NCBI RefSeq assembly: GCF_023272795.1
Contig: NZ_CP096829.1
Coordinates: 1,488,001 to 1,552,000 of the forward strand
DNA length: 64,000 nucleotides
Direction of reading: 5' to 3'
Source of the DNA: Flavobacterium humidisoli
GTDB taxonomy: Bacteria; Bacteroidota; Bacteroidia; Flavobacteriales; Flavobacteriaceae
A program made the position numbers and the translations under genes. Every line of letters begins with the position of its first letter. Positions within the stretch are counted from its first letter, which is position 1. Under the pieces are notes generated by a model, which ran no database searches, was not told where the DNA came from, and worked only from the letters and a program-made list of their open reading frames with translations. Below, piece by piece: positions 53,368 through 61,757 of this stretch.

Positions 53368-54420
53368 ATGGTTAAGATAAAAAATGAAACTAAGAGAAAT
53401 AAAACGTTTCATATATTAATAACAATTATTGCGTGTACGCTGGTTATAAGCGGGGTTATTTTGGGAATTTGGTTTTATGTGTTTAACCGAAACCATGAAG
53501 AAACCAATGACGCGCAGGTAGAACAATATGTTACACCAATTATGTCGAGAATTACTGGTTATGTGCAGGAAGTTCGTTTTGACGAAAACCAATTTGTGCA
53601 TAAAGGCGATACTTTGGTGGTGATCGATAATAGAGAGTATAAATCGAAATTGAATGTGGCTCTTGCCGATGTTCAAAATGCGCAGCAAAATAGTGTTGTG
53701 GCTCAAAAAAATGCCATTAATACAGCTAGTGCAACCGCAATTAACGAATCGCAATTAGAAGCTGCAAAATCAAATCTTTGGAAAACCAAACTAGAATACG
53801 AAAGATACAAAGCTTTGGTAAGCGAAGAAGCGGCAACTTCTCAACAATTAGAAAAGGTTAAAGCAGATTACGAGTCGGCGCAAGCACATTTTCAGGAAAT
53901 GAAAAACAGAATTCATTCGGCAACTTTAAGCACTTCTGTTGCTGAAGCAAATGTTCCAACAACGCAAACGAATATTGCTTCAAAACAAGCTGTTGCAGAT
54001 AATGCAGCATTGTTTCTTTCGTACACTGTAATCACAGCGCCTTATGATGGATGGATCGGAAAAAGAACTTTGCAGCCAGGGCAAATGGTAAAAGAAGGAC
54101 AATCTTTGCTTTCTATCGTAAGTAAAGAAAAATGGATTACAGCAAACTTTAAAGAAACGCAATTGCAATATTTAACTGTTGGACAAGAAGTAGAAATTAA
54201 AGCCGATGCAATAAACGACAAAGTTTTTGTGGGAACAATTGCTTCATTATCGCCTGCGAGTGGTGCGAGATTCTCTTTGCTTCCTCCAGATAATGCTACT
54301 GGAAACTTCGTGAAAATCGAACAGAGAATTCCAGTTAGAATTCAATTAAAAGAACAAGACAAACAAACCGATTTTTTAAGAGCAGGAATGAACATTACGG
54401 TTGTTGCTGCACACAAATAA
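53368..54420 (+). CDS. HlyD/EmrA-family membrane fusion protein
   Basis: 350 residues. N-terminal TM segment (FHILITIIACTLVISGVILGIWFYVF), EETNDAQVEQYVTPIMSRITGYVQEVRFDENQFVHKGD (first lipoyl half), coiled-coil hairpin (about 85-190), second half TVITAPYDGWIGKRTLQPGQMVKEGQSL and barrel domain. The one-base gap to the MFS gene indicates translational coupling. Confidence 0.95.
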   Translation: MVKIKNETKRNKTFHILITIIACTLVISGVILGIWFYVFNRNHEETNDAQVEQYVTPIMSRITGYVQEVRFDENQFVHKGDTLVVIDNREYKSKLNVALADVQNAQQNSVVAQKNAINTASATAINESQLEAAKSNLWKTKLEYERYKALVSEEAATSQQLEKVKADYESAQAHFQEMKNRIHSATLSTSVAEANVPTTQTNIASKQAVADNAALFLSYTVITAPYDGWIGKRTLQPGQMVKEGQSLLSIVSKEKWITANFKETQLQYLTVGQEVEIKADAINDKVFVGTIASLSPASGARFSLLPPDNATGNFVKIEQRIPVRIQLKEQDKQTDFLRAGMNITVVAAHK

Positions 54421-54421
54421 A

Positions 54422-56005
54422 ATGGAAGATAAAAGTATATTTAAATCATGGGTTCCAAAATGGGCGATCATTATTATTTTGTTCGTTTGTTTACTGCATT
54501 CCATGATTTTATTGGGAGTTTATACGTCAAACGTAACGTATGCGGCGAGTTTTCTGGACATTGAGCCAGAAGATTTGCAGTTTGCGATGTGCGTTACGTA
54601 TGGAACTCTGTTAGCAACCATTTTAATAGAAAGCCGATTTTCAAGTTTTTTCCCTGCAAAAAATTACCTGATGGCGGTTTATTCCTTAATTGGAATTACA
54701 ATTATTTCATCGGCTTATATTACTAATTTTTCGGTTTTTCTATTGTTGAGAGTTGCCGAAGGAATCCTGATGGCACTTCCTGTAATTACGATTAGACAAT
54801 TGCTTATTGAGCAGTTCAATACTAAAAATGCCATCATTATTGGGTTTTCATTTTACTACGGCGCGCTCTTATTGTCTACGCCTTTTATTATGAATATCGC
54901 CGTGTGGTTTCTCGATCATTACGACTGGAAATACATGTTGTATGTTTCGGGCGGACTACAAGTTTTAAACGTCTTTTTAATCTTAGTTACTTTCAGGGGG
55001 CACCGAATTACAAAGAAGATTCCGTTGTATCAAATCGACTGGATGAGTTATTTTTTGGTTTTAATTTCGATTCTTTGCGGTGCCTATTTTTTTGTTTATG
55101 CTGAGAAAAAATATTGGTTACAGTCTTCAGAAATGGTTTTAGTCTTGATGATTTCGCTCATTACAGGCGGATTATTCATTTTTAAAGAACGTTTGGTAAA
55201 AAGACCAAGTTTTGATTTTGAAGTTATAAAATACGCCAATCTGCGAATAGGATTTTTATTGTTTTTCCTTTTCTATATCAGCAGAGCAACACTGAGTCTT
55301 TGTCATTCGGCAATGTTTTCAATCTGGAATTGGGATCCTTCTCGTGTTGCGGGCGTTCAGTATATAAACGGATTGGGAAATGTAATCGGACTTATTTTAT
55401 CTGCATTTTTTCTGATGAAATCTGTTTCGACTAAAATTATTTTCATGATTGGTTTTACGCTTATTGCTATTTTCCATTTCTGGTTTACGTTTCTTTTTGT
55501 GCCAGATATTGCATTGAGCGATATAATCATTCCCTATATTTTGCAAGGAATCGGTGTTGGATTTTTATTTGTTCCGCTCATCTTATTTACCACATCATCG
55601 GTTCCGGCAAATATGGCGGTTTCTTCGGGAATTGTTGGGGTTTCAGGGCGTTTTTGGGGAAGTACAATTGGTTTTTGTGTGATGCAGAATGCAATGGTAT
55701 TTTTAAATAAAAAACACTTTCTGAAATTAAGCCAATTTGTTACTGGTGAAAATCCAGAAGCACAGCAAACTATTGCAAGCGCAACTCAAAGTTTTATTGC
55801 CAAAGGATATTCGGCAGATAATGCAAATGTTCTAGCCATGAAAAAGGTTTTCAGTACAATTTCTAAACAATCGACTTTATTGGCCGATATGGAGATTTAT
55901 ACGATTGTGGGTTACGGTTTGGTGGTTTTGATTATTCTGATCGCGTGCAATCAGCATTTGAGACAGACTATGACTTTGGTTAAAAGTAAGATTTGGATTG
56001 GATAA
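54422..56005 (+). CDS. MFS efflux transporter, EmrB/DHA2-like
   Basis: 527 residues from ATG 54422, directly after the adaptor stop; 14 predicted TM segments. Motifs resembling the DHA2 group are VAEGILMALPVITIRQLLIEQF and IIPYILQGIGVGFLFVPLILFTTSSVPANMAVSSGIVGVSGRFWGSTIGF (motif C region). Exports drugs or metabolites by proton antiport together with the EmrA-like adaptor and TolC. The substrate is unknown. Confidence 0.92.
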   Translation: MEDKSIFKSWVPKWAIIIILFVCLLHSMILLGVYTSNVTYAASFLDIEPEDLQFAMCVTYGTLLATILIESRFSSFFPAKNYLMAVYSLIGITIISSAYITNFSVFLLLRVAEGILMALPVITIRQLLIEQFNTKNAIIIGFSFYYGALLLSTPFIMNIAVWFLDHYDWKYMLYVSGGLQVLNVFLILVTFRGHRITKKIPLYQIDWMSYFLVLISILCGAYFFVYAEKKYWLQSSEMVLVLMISLITGGLFIFKERLVKRPSFDFEVIKYANLRIGFLLFFLFYISRATLSLCHSAMFSIWNWDPSRVAGVQYINGLGNVIGLILSAFFLMKSVSTKIIFMIGFTLIAIFHFWFTFLFVPDIALSDIIIPYILQGIGVGFLFVPLILFTTSSVPANMAVSSGIVGVSGRFWGSTIGFCVMQNAMVFLNKKHFLKLSQFVTGENPEAQQTIASATQSFIAKGYSADNANVLAMKKVFSTISKQSTLLADMEIYTIVGYGLVVLIILIACNQHLRQTMTLVKSKIWIG

Positions 56006-56011
56006 GTTTTT

Positions 56012-56051
56012 GTTTCAAGTTTCAGGTTTCAAGTTTCAGGTTTCAAGTTCA
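56012..56051. repeat. Intergenic repeat, family E
   Basis: Tandem GTTTCAAGTTTCAGGTTTCA units. Compare 26124-26183. Confidence 0.75.
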
Positions 56052-56069
56052 AAGTTTTTCCGCATTTTG

Positions 56070-56168
56070 TGTCATTTCGAGGAACGAGAAATCACACTAG
56101 AAACTCGACAAAGATTGGCGATTCTCTTTGTAGATTCCCGAGTGTGATTTCTCGTTTCTCGAAATGAC
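56070..56168. repeat. Intergenic inverted repeat, family D (GTCATTTCGAGGAACGAGAA)
   Basis: GTCATTTCGAGGAACGAGAA at the left mirrored by TTCTCGTTTCTCGAAATGAC at the right, with AATCACACTAGA/GTGTGATTTC inside. Other copies at 58078-58178 and 59172-59430. The block with 56199-56285 (family C) fills 56006-56323. Confidence 0.8.
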
Positions 56169-56323
56169 AAATAGTACTTTGTAATCATTACTTAGAATAA
56201 AAACTTTGCGACTCTGCGCCTTTGCGAGATTCAAAAAAACTCTTAGCGAATCTCTGCGGAAAACCTCCGTGCAACTTTGCAGAATTGAGTATCTTGCAAC
56301 TGTTAAAACAACAAAATAAAATT

Positions 56324-56986
56324 ATGAGCCAGCAATGTGTAATTTTTGATATGGACGGCGTGATTTCGCACACCAATCCGCATCATGTAATCGCTTTTGA
56401 AAAGTTTTTCGATAAATATAATATTCCGTACACTCAGGAAGAATTTGAAGAACATATGTACGGAAAACACAATAGTTATATCATGACACATTTCTTCAAA
56501 CGTCCAATTGCGGGAGAAGAACTGATAAAATTGGAAGACGAAAAAGAAGGAATGTTCCGTGAGATCTACAAAGACAAAGTCGAAACGATTCCGCATTATA
56601 TGGATTTTTTAAACGAATTAAAATCGCGTGGTTTCAAAACCGCTGTTGCCACATCGGCGCCTCGTGCGAACTTGGATTTGATCGCCAATTTTCTGAAACT
56701 AGATGAAAAAATGGATTCGATGATGTCCAGCGAAGATGTTACGTTTCATAAACCTAATCCCGAAGTATATCTAAAATCGGCAGAACGTGTTGGAGTTTCT
56801 CCTTCTGATTGTGTGGTTTTCGAAGATTCTTTTTCGGGTATTACGGCAGGATTAAATGCCGGAATGAAAGTCGTTGGCGTTTTGAGCACACATACAAAAG
56901 AGCAGCTTCCGCCATGTGATTTTTATATTAATGATTATAGTGAAGTGAATGTGGATAAGATCCTTGAGCTTTTAGGTAAAAAGTAA
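56324..56986 (+). CDS. HAD-family phosphatase/phosphoglucomutase-like
   Basis: 220 residues from ATG 56324 (MSQQCVIFDMDGVISH); the upstream frame to 56222 is repeat C. HAD motif I DMDGV, motif II ATSAPRANL, motif III SAERVGVSPSDCVVFEDSFSG (motif IV D-S), and a cap domain between residues 20 and 90. Fits beta-phosphoglucomutase-like hydrolases; the substrate cannot be read. Its cap motif ISHTNPHH is unusual compared with V-D-T/S. Confidence 0.9.
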   Translation: MSQQCVIFDMDGVISHTNPHHVIAFEKFFDKYNIPYTQEEFEEHMYGKHNSYIMTHFFKRPIAGEELIKLEDEKEGMFREIYKDKVETIPHYMDFLNELKSRGFKTAVATSAPRANLDLIANFLKLDEKMDSMMSSEDVTFHKPNPEVYLKSAERVGVSPSDCVVFEDSFSGITAGLNAGMKVVGVLSTHTKEQLPPCDFYINDYSEVNVDKILELLGKK

Positions 56987-57003
56987 TTTGTAAAAAGTAA
57001 AAA

Positions 57004-57090
57004 GTAAACTTTGCGCCTCTGCGACTTTGCGAGATTAATTTTAAAGTATTAAACTTATGAATCTCTCGCAAAGACGCGAAGGCGCAAAGT
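57004..57090. repeat. Intergenic inverted repeat, family C
   Basis: ACTTTGCGCCTCTGCGACTT then AATCTCTCGCAAAGACGCGA, near mirror images. Confidence 0.75.
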
Positions 57091-57093
57091 TTT

Positions 57094-57885
57094 TTAATAC
57101 TTCTCCTCCAAAAAAGCAATCCAGCCTTTTTCAAATTCCTCTTGCGTTACGTTCAATGTTTTTTCGATGTTGCCGAAAGATGCAATCAGTTTGGGCAATA
57201 TGTCTTTTCCCCATTTTTGGGTCATATATTCGATAATCGTGTAGCCAATATTGTAAATTTGATTGCTTTTATTTAGCTCTTCTAAAGTCAGGTTTTTGCT
57301 TTTGGCATATTTCACACTTAGCGAATTGACTTCTTCAGCTTCAAACATACTAATCGATTCCCAAAGCCAGCGCGGATATTCGGCTTTAAACTTTTTATCA
57401 AATTCCTTTTCAAAAGTAAGTCGGTCTTGGGTAATGATTTTATCTTTTGCCTTGTCGATTAATATGTTGAGTTGAAGGCAATGTGTAAATTCGTGTAGAG
57501 CTGTTTTTAGAGGATCGTCTGGAAAAATAGAATTAAACCAATTCGTCCATACAAAATGAAATTCGTTTGGGCCACGACTTGTGCCTTTGGTGTTTTCTTT
57601 TAAACCCGTGGCTTCATTAAACTTGAATTGCGAACCGTAAACAAAAACCTTTATTGGGTCGTGTTCTATGTCTCTTAGATTTTCTCTTATTCTAGAATAA
57701 TTTCCCTCGAGATGTTTGCTGACTTTTTCGGCCTCGCTTTTATAAATTCCGTTGTAGGAAACAATAAAATGTTCCGATTTAAGAGTTTTGGTTTCGTGCT
57801 GAACGGTAAAACTTCGAACCGTTCTTGCAAAATAAAAAACAGCAATAATTGCTAAAAGAATAACTAATAATCTGTATTTTCTCAT
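57094..57885 (-). CDS. Peptidase-MA-like zinc metalloprotease, secreted or anchored
   Basis: 263 residues from ATG 57885 (MRKYRLLVILLAIIAVFYFA, one TM or signal segment). Zinc motif HEFTH in ALHEFTHCLQLNILI with the downstream Glu in WLWESISMFEAEEVN, like gluzincins of the peptidase MA group. Early part EHFIVSYNGIYKSEAEKVSKHLEGNYSRIRENLRDI is the usual family start. Substrate unknown. Confidence 0.82.
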   Translation of the reverse strand: MRKYRLLVILLAIIAVFYFARTVRSFTVQHETKTLKSEHFIVSYNGIYKSEAEKVSKHLEGNYSRIRENLRDIEHDPIKVFVYGSQFKFNEATGLKENTKGTSRGPNEFHFVWTNWFNSIFPDDPLKTALHEFTHCLQLNILIDKAKDKIITQDRLTFEKEFDKKFKAEYPRWLWESISMFEAEEVNSLSVKYAKSKNLTLEELNKSNQIYNIGYTIIEYMTQKWGKDILPKLIASFGNIEKTLNVTQEEFEKGWIAFLEEKY

Positions 57886-58077
57886 GTGTTCTAATTGTTT
57901 TTTGAGATTTAAAAACAAGCGAATTTTGAGAATTAGGTTTTTGGTTTTTTAAAAATAAGAATATTTAGAGATTAATGTGCAAAATAATTAAAGAAATTTC
58001 TGAATTGTTTTTGTTTTGCCACTCTCGATAGCTATCGGGATATTAAGATTAAAAGGATTTTCGTTTTTTTTTTTTTT

Positions 58078-58178
58078 GTCATTCCGAGGAACGAGGAATC
58101 ACACAAGCAACTCCGCAACAAAAAGCCAATCTGTATCGAGTTTCTCGCGAAGATTTCTCCTTCGTCGAAATGAAAAAC
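58078..58178. repeat. Intergenic repeat, family D (copy 2)
   Basis: GTCATTCCGAGGAACGAGGA with an inverted TTCTCGCGAAGATTTCTCCT. Part of the 391-base gap 57886-58276. Confidence 0.7.
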
Positions 58179-58205
58179 TAGACTTAAAAAGGAAATGAAT
58201 TATAT

Positions 58206-58268
58206 GAATTGCCTCCTGCTTTAGCTGGAGGTTTTTTTATGTTTAAAAAGGAAAAGGCTTTAGCCGAA
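58206..58268. repeat. Family A repeat, left half only (copy 3)
   Basis: GAATTGCCTCCTGCTTTAGC then TGGAGG, and AAGGCTTTAGCC; the mirrored right arm of copy A1 is absent. Confidence 0.8.
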
Positions 58269-58276
58269 AAAAAACT

Positions 58277-58603
58277 TTATAGAATAAACATTGTTATTGT
58301 CATTGCAATAAATAGATAAAGAAAAATCGATGCGCTTAATAAAAGCCATAAGGATTTTGGAACAAATTTTAATCTTAAATCTTTAATGATAAAAATGGAA
58401 TTGACAAAAGAAAAAACTACGAGAAATAAATTTAAAAATAAAGTAAAAGTAGCGCCATAAGCATATATCAAAGTACCTCTAAAACTCTCTAGATAATGTC
58501 TCGTAGCACAGCTAAGAATAAATAAAACAGGAATTATAATAGCTAATTTCTGTGTTAGATAAAGATCTTTGAATTTTGTCAATATGGAATTTGGTAAAAT
58601 CAC
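58277..58603 (-). CDS. Small four-helix membrane protein
   Basis: 108 residues, mostly membrane: segments near LAIIIPVLFILSCA, GATFTLFLNLFLVVFSFVNSIFII and LWLLLSASIFLYLFIAMTITMFIL. The ATG overlaps the stop of the XRE gene by 4 bases (ATGA), so both are translated together. Family not recognised. Confidence 0.7.
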   Translation of the reverse strand: MILPNSILTKFKDLYLTQKLAIIIPVLFILSCATRHYLESFRGTLIYAYGATFTLFLNLFLVVFSFVNSIFIIKDLRLKFVPKSLWLLLSASIFLYLFIAMTITMFIL

Positions 58604-58830
58604 TTCAAAGGAAAATCAAGCAACTCTTTAGGTTCAATATCCAAAGCATTGGCGATTTTTACAAGAGTTTTTACGCCAGTATTCACTTTGGCAACTTCTA
58701 ATCTTGCTATTTGAGATTTGGTAATATTACAGTCGTCAGCTAAACCTTGTTGGGATAGGCCTTTCTTTTCACGTAGTTGTCTAACGTGAATACCAAGATT
58801 AACGAGAAAAGTTTCTTCTGAAATATTCAT
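58600..58830 (-). CDS. XRE-family transcriptional regulator
   Basis: 76 residues. HTH_3 domain: LGIHVRQLREKKGLSQQGLADDCNITKSQIARLEVAKVNTGVKTLVKIANALDIEPKELL. Almost no sequence outside the domain, so it probably works as a dimer of pure DNA-binding units. Divergent from the 77-residue gene with a dyad in between (58862-58881). Shares an operon with the membrane protein at 58277. Confidence 0.92.
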   Translation of the reverse strand: MNISEETFLVNLGIHVRQLREKKGLSQQGLADDCNITKSQIARLEVAKVNTGVKTLVKIANALDIEPKELLDFPLK

Positions 58831-58861
58831 ATTTCAAAAGTGGAAAGATTTATTTTGTTCA

Positions 58862-58895
58862 TGTAGGCTAATTCACCTACAAATTATTATATTTG
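58862..58895 (+). promoter_or_regulatory. Dyad operator and -7 element between the XRE gene and 58917
   Basis: TGTAGG-CTAATTCA-CCTACA (58862-58881) is a 20-bp dyad with a palindromic AATT centre; TATATTTG (58888-58895) is a perfect -7 element. The dyad covers the position of the -33 element. Likely binding site of the XRE protein encoded next to it. Confidence 0.65.
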
Positions 58896-58916
58896 CCTGA
58901 AATAAAAAATAAGATA

Positions 58917-59150
58917 ATGACTACAGAAATGCTTTCAAACGAAGTTGAAAATAGACTAAAAGCCTTTTTTACTGATATTATCGATCCAAAAGACATGGCG
59001 AAAACAATACGAGAGGTAAATTATATTCTTTCGTTATGTTCCATGCGCGGATGCGAAACAGTAGAAACTGAATTCAACAATCTCGAAGATAATTTTTATT
59101 GGCTCAATAGATTGGCAGAAGCTCTGGATCCTTATTTGGATGTTGTTTAA
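58917..59150 (+). CDS. 77-residue conserved small protein (paralogue of 36396)
   Basis: MTTEMLSNEVENRLKAFFTD from ATG 58917, 22 bases after the -7 element; the longer frame from 58893 would start within the promoter. Shares MAKTIREVNYIL, a CSMRGCETVE middle and FYWLNRLAEALDPYLDV with the protein at 36396. Unlike that gene it has no RNA leader. Unknown function. Confidence 0.82.
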   Translation: MTTEMLSNEVENRLKAFFTDIIDPKDMAKTIREVNYILSLCSMRGCETVETEFNNLEDNFYWLNRLAEALDPYLDVV

Positions 59151-59171
59151 GTAAAGTAATGGTGTTTTTAG

Positions 59172-59430
59172 GCACCGATCATTTCGACGAAAGGAGAAAC
59201 CAAAACAACAAAACCGACAAAAATTCCAGAGTGATTTCCTCAATTTTTTTCATAGTTTGACAACTCGTTGGTGATGTTGGGAATCTTCTTTCGTCAAGGT
59301 GAATTATAATGTAGATTGCCATATAGTTTGTCATTTCGACGTAAGGAGAAATCTTCGCAAGTAGCTCTGTTGCGAATATCCAATCTTTGTGGAGCTTCTC
59401 GTGGGGATTTCTCGTTCCTCGAAATGACAA
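59172..59430. repeat. Intergenic repeat block, family D (copy 3)
   Basis: CATTTCGACGAAAGGAGAAA, CATTTCGACGTAAGGAGAAA and the inverted ATTTCTCGTTCCTCGAAATG. Nearly the whole 348-base gap before the tRNA terminator. Confidence 0.75.
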
Positions 59431-59464
59431 GATTGTGTGAAATTGATATTTACCAAAAACAAAA

Positions 59465-59497
59465 AAGCTTCTGAAAAATCTTCAGAAGCTTTTTTTA
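59465..59497 (-). terminator. Terminator after tRNA-Leu
   Basis: AAAAGCTTCTGA / TCAGAAGCTTTT stem; on the minus strand followed by T-rich sequence. Confidence 0.9.
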
Positions 59498-59498
59498 G

Positions 59499-59580
59499 TG
59501 CGGATAATAGGACTCGAACCTACACGCCTTGCGGCACCAGATCCTAAGTCTGGCACGTCTACCAATTTCGCCATATCCGC
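59499..59580 (-). tRNA. tRNA-Leu (anticodon TAG)
   Basis: 82 nt, class II. Acceptor GCGGATA / TATCCGC, D-arm with GAAATTGGTAGAC, anticodon loop CTTAGGA (TAG), long variable arm GTGCCGCAAGGCGT and T-arm GGTTCGAGTCC. Promoter on the minus strand at 59595-59623. Confidence 0.96.
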
Positions 59581-59594
59581 GGTAATTGTGGGTG

Positions 59595-59623
59595 CAAAGA
59601 TAGGCATACTTTTGAATTATCAA
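59595..59623 (-). promoter_or_regulatory. tRNA-Leu promoter TTG-N18-TATCTTTG
   Basis: Minus-strand TTG at 59621-59623 and TATCTTTG at 59595-59602, 18 bases apart. Confidence 0.85.
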
Positions 59624-59690
59624 AGCATTTTTTGAAAATTTTTTTTAATTCTCTTTTTCGTACTTTTGGGTTTCTATAAAAATAATTTAA

Positions 59691-61079
59691 ATGGAAAATA
59701 TTAAGTCCTACGTTCAACAACATAAAGATCGGTTTATCAACGAATTGATCGAATTATTAAAGATTCCGTCGGTTTCTGCCGACACTGCATATTCTCAAGA
59801 TGTTATTGACACAGCAGAGGCTGTAAAAGAAAGTTTATCTAAAGCAGGTTGCGATTATGTAGAAACTTGCGACACTCCAGGTTACCCAATTATCTACGGA
59901 GAGAAAATTATAGATCCAAATCTTCCAACGGTTTTAGTTTACGGACACTACGATGTTCAACCGCCAGATCCATTAGAATTATGGACTTCGCCGCCATTTG
60001 AACCCGTTATTAAAAAAACAGATATTCACCCAGAAGGCGCAATCTTCGCTCGTGGCGCTTGTGACGACAAAGGTCAGATGTACATGCACGTAAAAGCGCT
60101 TGAGTTAATGGTACAAAGCAATACGTTGCCTTGTAACGTAAAATTCATGATCGAAGGAGAAGAAGAAGTAGGTTCGGCAAGTTTGGCTTGGTTTGTAGAA
60201 CGCAATCAAGAAAAACTGAAAAATGACGTGATCTTGATTTCAGATACAGGAATGATTTCGAACCAACAACCATCAATTACGACAGGTTTAAGAGGTTTGA
60301 GTTATGTTGAGGTAGAAGTTACAGGTCCAAACCGCGATTTGCATTCTGGTTTATACGGAGGTGCTGTGGCGAATCCAATTAATATTTTGGCCAAAATGAT
60401 TGCTTCTCTTCACGATGAAAACAATCATATTACGATTCCAGGATTCTACGATAAAGTTCAGGAATTATCTGCAGAAGAAAGAGCTGAAATGGCAAAAGCG
60501 CCTTTTAGCTTAGAAAAATATAAAAATGCTTTGAACATTGCTGATGTTTACGGCGAAAAAGGTTATGTAACCAACGAAAGAAACTCAATCCGTCCAACAT
60601 TAGACGTAAACGGAATCTGGGGCGGTTACACTGGAGAAGGTGCTAAAACGGTTATTGCGAGTAAAGCTTTTGCTAAAATCTCGATGCGTTTGGTTCCAAA
60701 CCAAGAGTGGGAAGAAATTACAGAATTGTTTACAAAACATTTCACAAGTATTGCTCCAGCTGGAGTTACGGTAAAAGTAACGCCTCATCACGGTGGTCAA
60801 GGTTATGTAACGCCAATTGACAGCATCGGATATCAGGCAGCCAACAAAGCGTATACAGAAACGTTTGGAGTTCCTGCAATTCCTGTTCGTTCTGGAGGAA
60901 GTATTCCGATTGTGGCTTTGTTTGAAAAAGAATTAAAAAGCAAAACGATCCTAATGGGATTTGGTTTGGATTCTGATGCGATTCACTCGCCAAACGAACA
61001 TTTCGGAATCTTTAATTACTTGAAAGGTATTGAAACTATTCCGTTGTTTTACAAGTATTTCGTGGAATTGAGTAAATAA
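59691..61079 (+). CDS. M20-family dipeptidase
   Basis: 462 residues. Metal ligands: His and Asp in VYGHYDVQPPDPL, Asp in ARGACDDKGQM, catalytic Glu with EGEEEVGSASL, Asp in VILISDTGMI and the final His in DAIHSPNEHFG. Dimerisation (lid) domain about 200-350 (GPNRDLHSGLYGGAVANP). Cleaves dipeptides, like the cytosolic non-specific (CNDP-type) dipeptidases. No signal peptide. Its terminator follows at 61124. Confidence 0.95.
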   Translation: MENIKSYVQQHKDRFINELIELLKIPSVSADTAYSQDVIDTAEAVKESLSKAGCDYVETCDTPGYPIIYGEKIIDPNLPTVLVYGHYDVQPPDPLELWTSPPFEPVIKKTDIHPEGAIFARGACDDKGQMYMHVKALELMVQSNTLPCNVKFMIEGEEEVGSASLAWFVERNQEKLKNDVILISDTGMISNQQPSITTGLRGLSYVEVEVTGPNRDLHSGLYGGAVANPINILAKMIASLHDENNHITIPGFYDKVQELSAEERAEMAKAPFSLEKYKNALNIADVYGEKGYVTNERNSIRPTLDVNGIWGGYTGEGAKTVIASKAFAKISMRLVPNQEWEEITELFTKHFTSIAPAGVTVKVTPHHGGQGYVTPIDSIGYQAANKAYTETFGVPAIPVRSGGSIPIVALFEKELKSKTILMGFGLDSDAIHSPNEHFGIFNYLKGIETIPLFYKYFVELSK

Positions 61080-61123
61080 AGTTTACCGCGAAGGTACGAA
61101 GACGCTAAGTTTCTTTTAAATAA

Positions 61124-61157
61124 AAAAAATCCGTTCAGAAATGAGCGGATTTTTTTA
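61124..61157 (+). terminator. Rho-independent terminator
   Basis: AAAAAATCCGTTCA / TGAGCGGATTTTTT stem, T-run on the + strand. Confidence 0.9.
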
Positions 61158-61248
61158 TTTACTCCTTTTTATTGAGGTTACAGAGGAAAAAACCTTTGTC
61201 CCTTTGTCTCTCTGAACCTTTGGACCTTAAAAAAAAGAATCTTTTTTC

Positions 61249-61301
61249 TTGCAAGTTTGAAAATTAATTCTACATTTGTAGAGCAACATCTATAAATGTA
61301 G
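61249..61301 (+). promoter_or_regulatory. Promoter with two BlaI-type operators
   Basis: TTG 61249-61251 and TACATTTG 61271-61278, spacing 19. CTACATTTGTAG (61270-61281, arms CTACA/TGTAG) lies on the -7 element; CTATAAATGTAG (61290-61301) follows 20 bases centre to centre. BlaI/MecI-family repressors bind TACA/TGTA dyads, and blaI is encoded in the operon at 62717. Confidence 0.8.
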
Positions 61302-61315
61302 AAACAAACAAGGAT

Positions 61316-61738
61316 ATGAAAAACTTTTTTTTGCTATTGTTTTGCGGGTTGGTGCTTTTGAGCTGTAAAAGCAAACCGATTAATCAGAAGATTGACAGGA
61401 AAAAAGAAGGCGTTTGGATGGATAATTATACTCAGGATGGCATTAATTATAAATCGTATGAATATTATAAAAATGATCAGCCAGTAAAAAAGTGGAAATC
61501 GTACATTAATGGAAAAATCTACAAAACAGAGAAATATAAAAACGGAATCTGTATCGTGAAAAGTTATTACGAAAACGGAAAACTGGAATCGAAAGGGAAA
61601 ACAAAATTAGAAACGAATTCGGTTGAAACGCATTGGTTTTATTTTGGAGAATGGAAGTTTTATTCGGACAAAGGAAAATTAAAAGGAATCAAGAATTACG
61701 AAAAAGGAGAATTGATTTCGGAACAAAATATTAAATAA
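61316..61738 (+). CDS. Lipoprotein with MORN-like repeats
   Basis: 140 residues. Lipobox VLLSC with Cys17. Then MORN_2-type units such as YKSYEYYKNDQPVKKWKSYINGKIYKTEKYKNG and SYYENGKLESKGKTKLETN; ends with KGKLKGIKNYEKGELISEQ. Resembles the YwqK-type group. First gene of the BlaI-controlled operon; role there unknown. Confidence 0.82.
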   Translation: MKNFFLLLFCGLVLLSCKSKPINQKIDRKKEGVWMDNYTQDGINYKSYEYYKNDQPVKKWKSYINGKIYKTEKYKNGICIVKSYYENGKLESKGKTKLETNSVETHWFYFGEWKFYSDKGKLKGIKNYEKGELISEQNIK

Positions 61739-61757
61739 ACTAACTAACCTCTAAACC

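Noticed and set aside
56222..56323. N-terminal extension of the HAD gene
   Set aside because: It is repeat-C DNA in frame; the DMDGV motif starts normally from ATG 56324.
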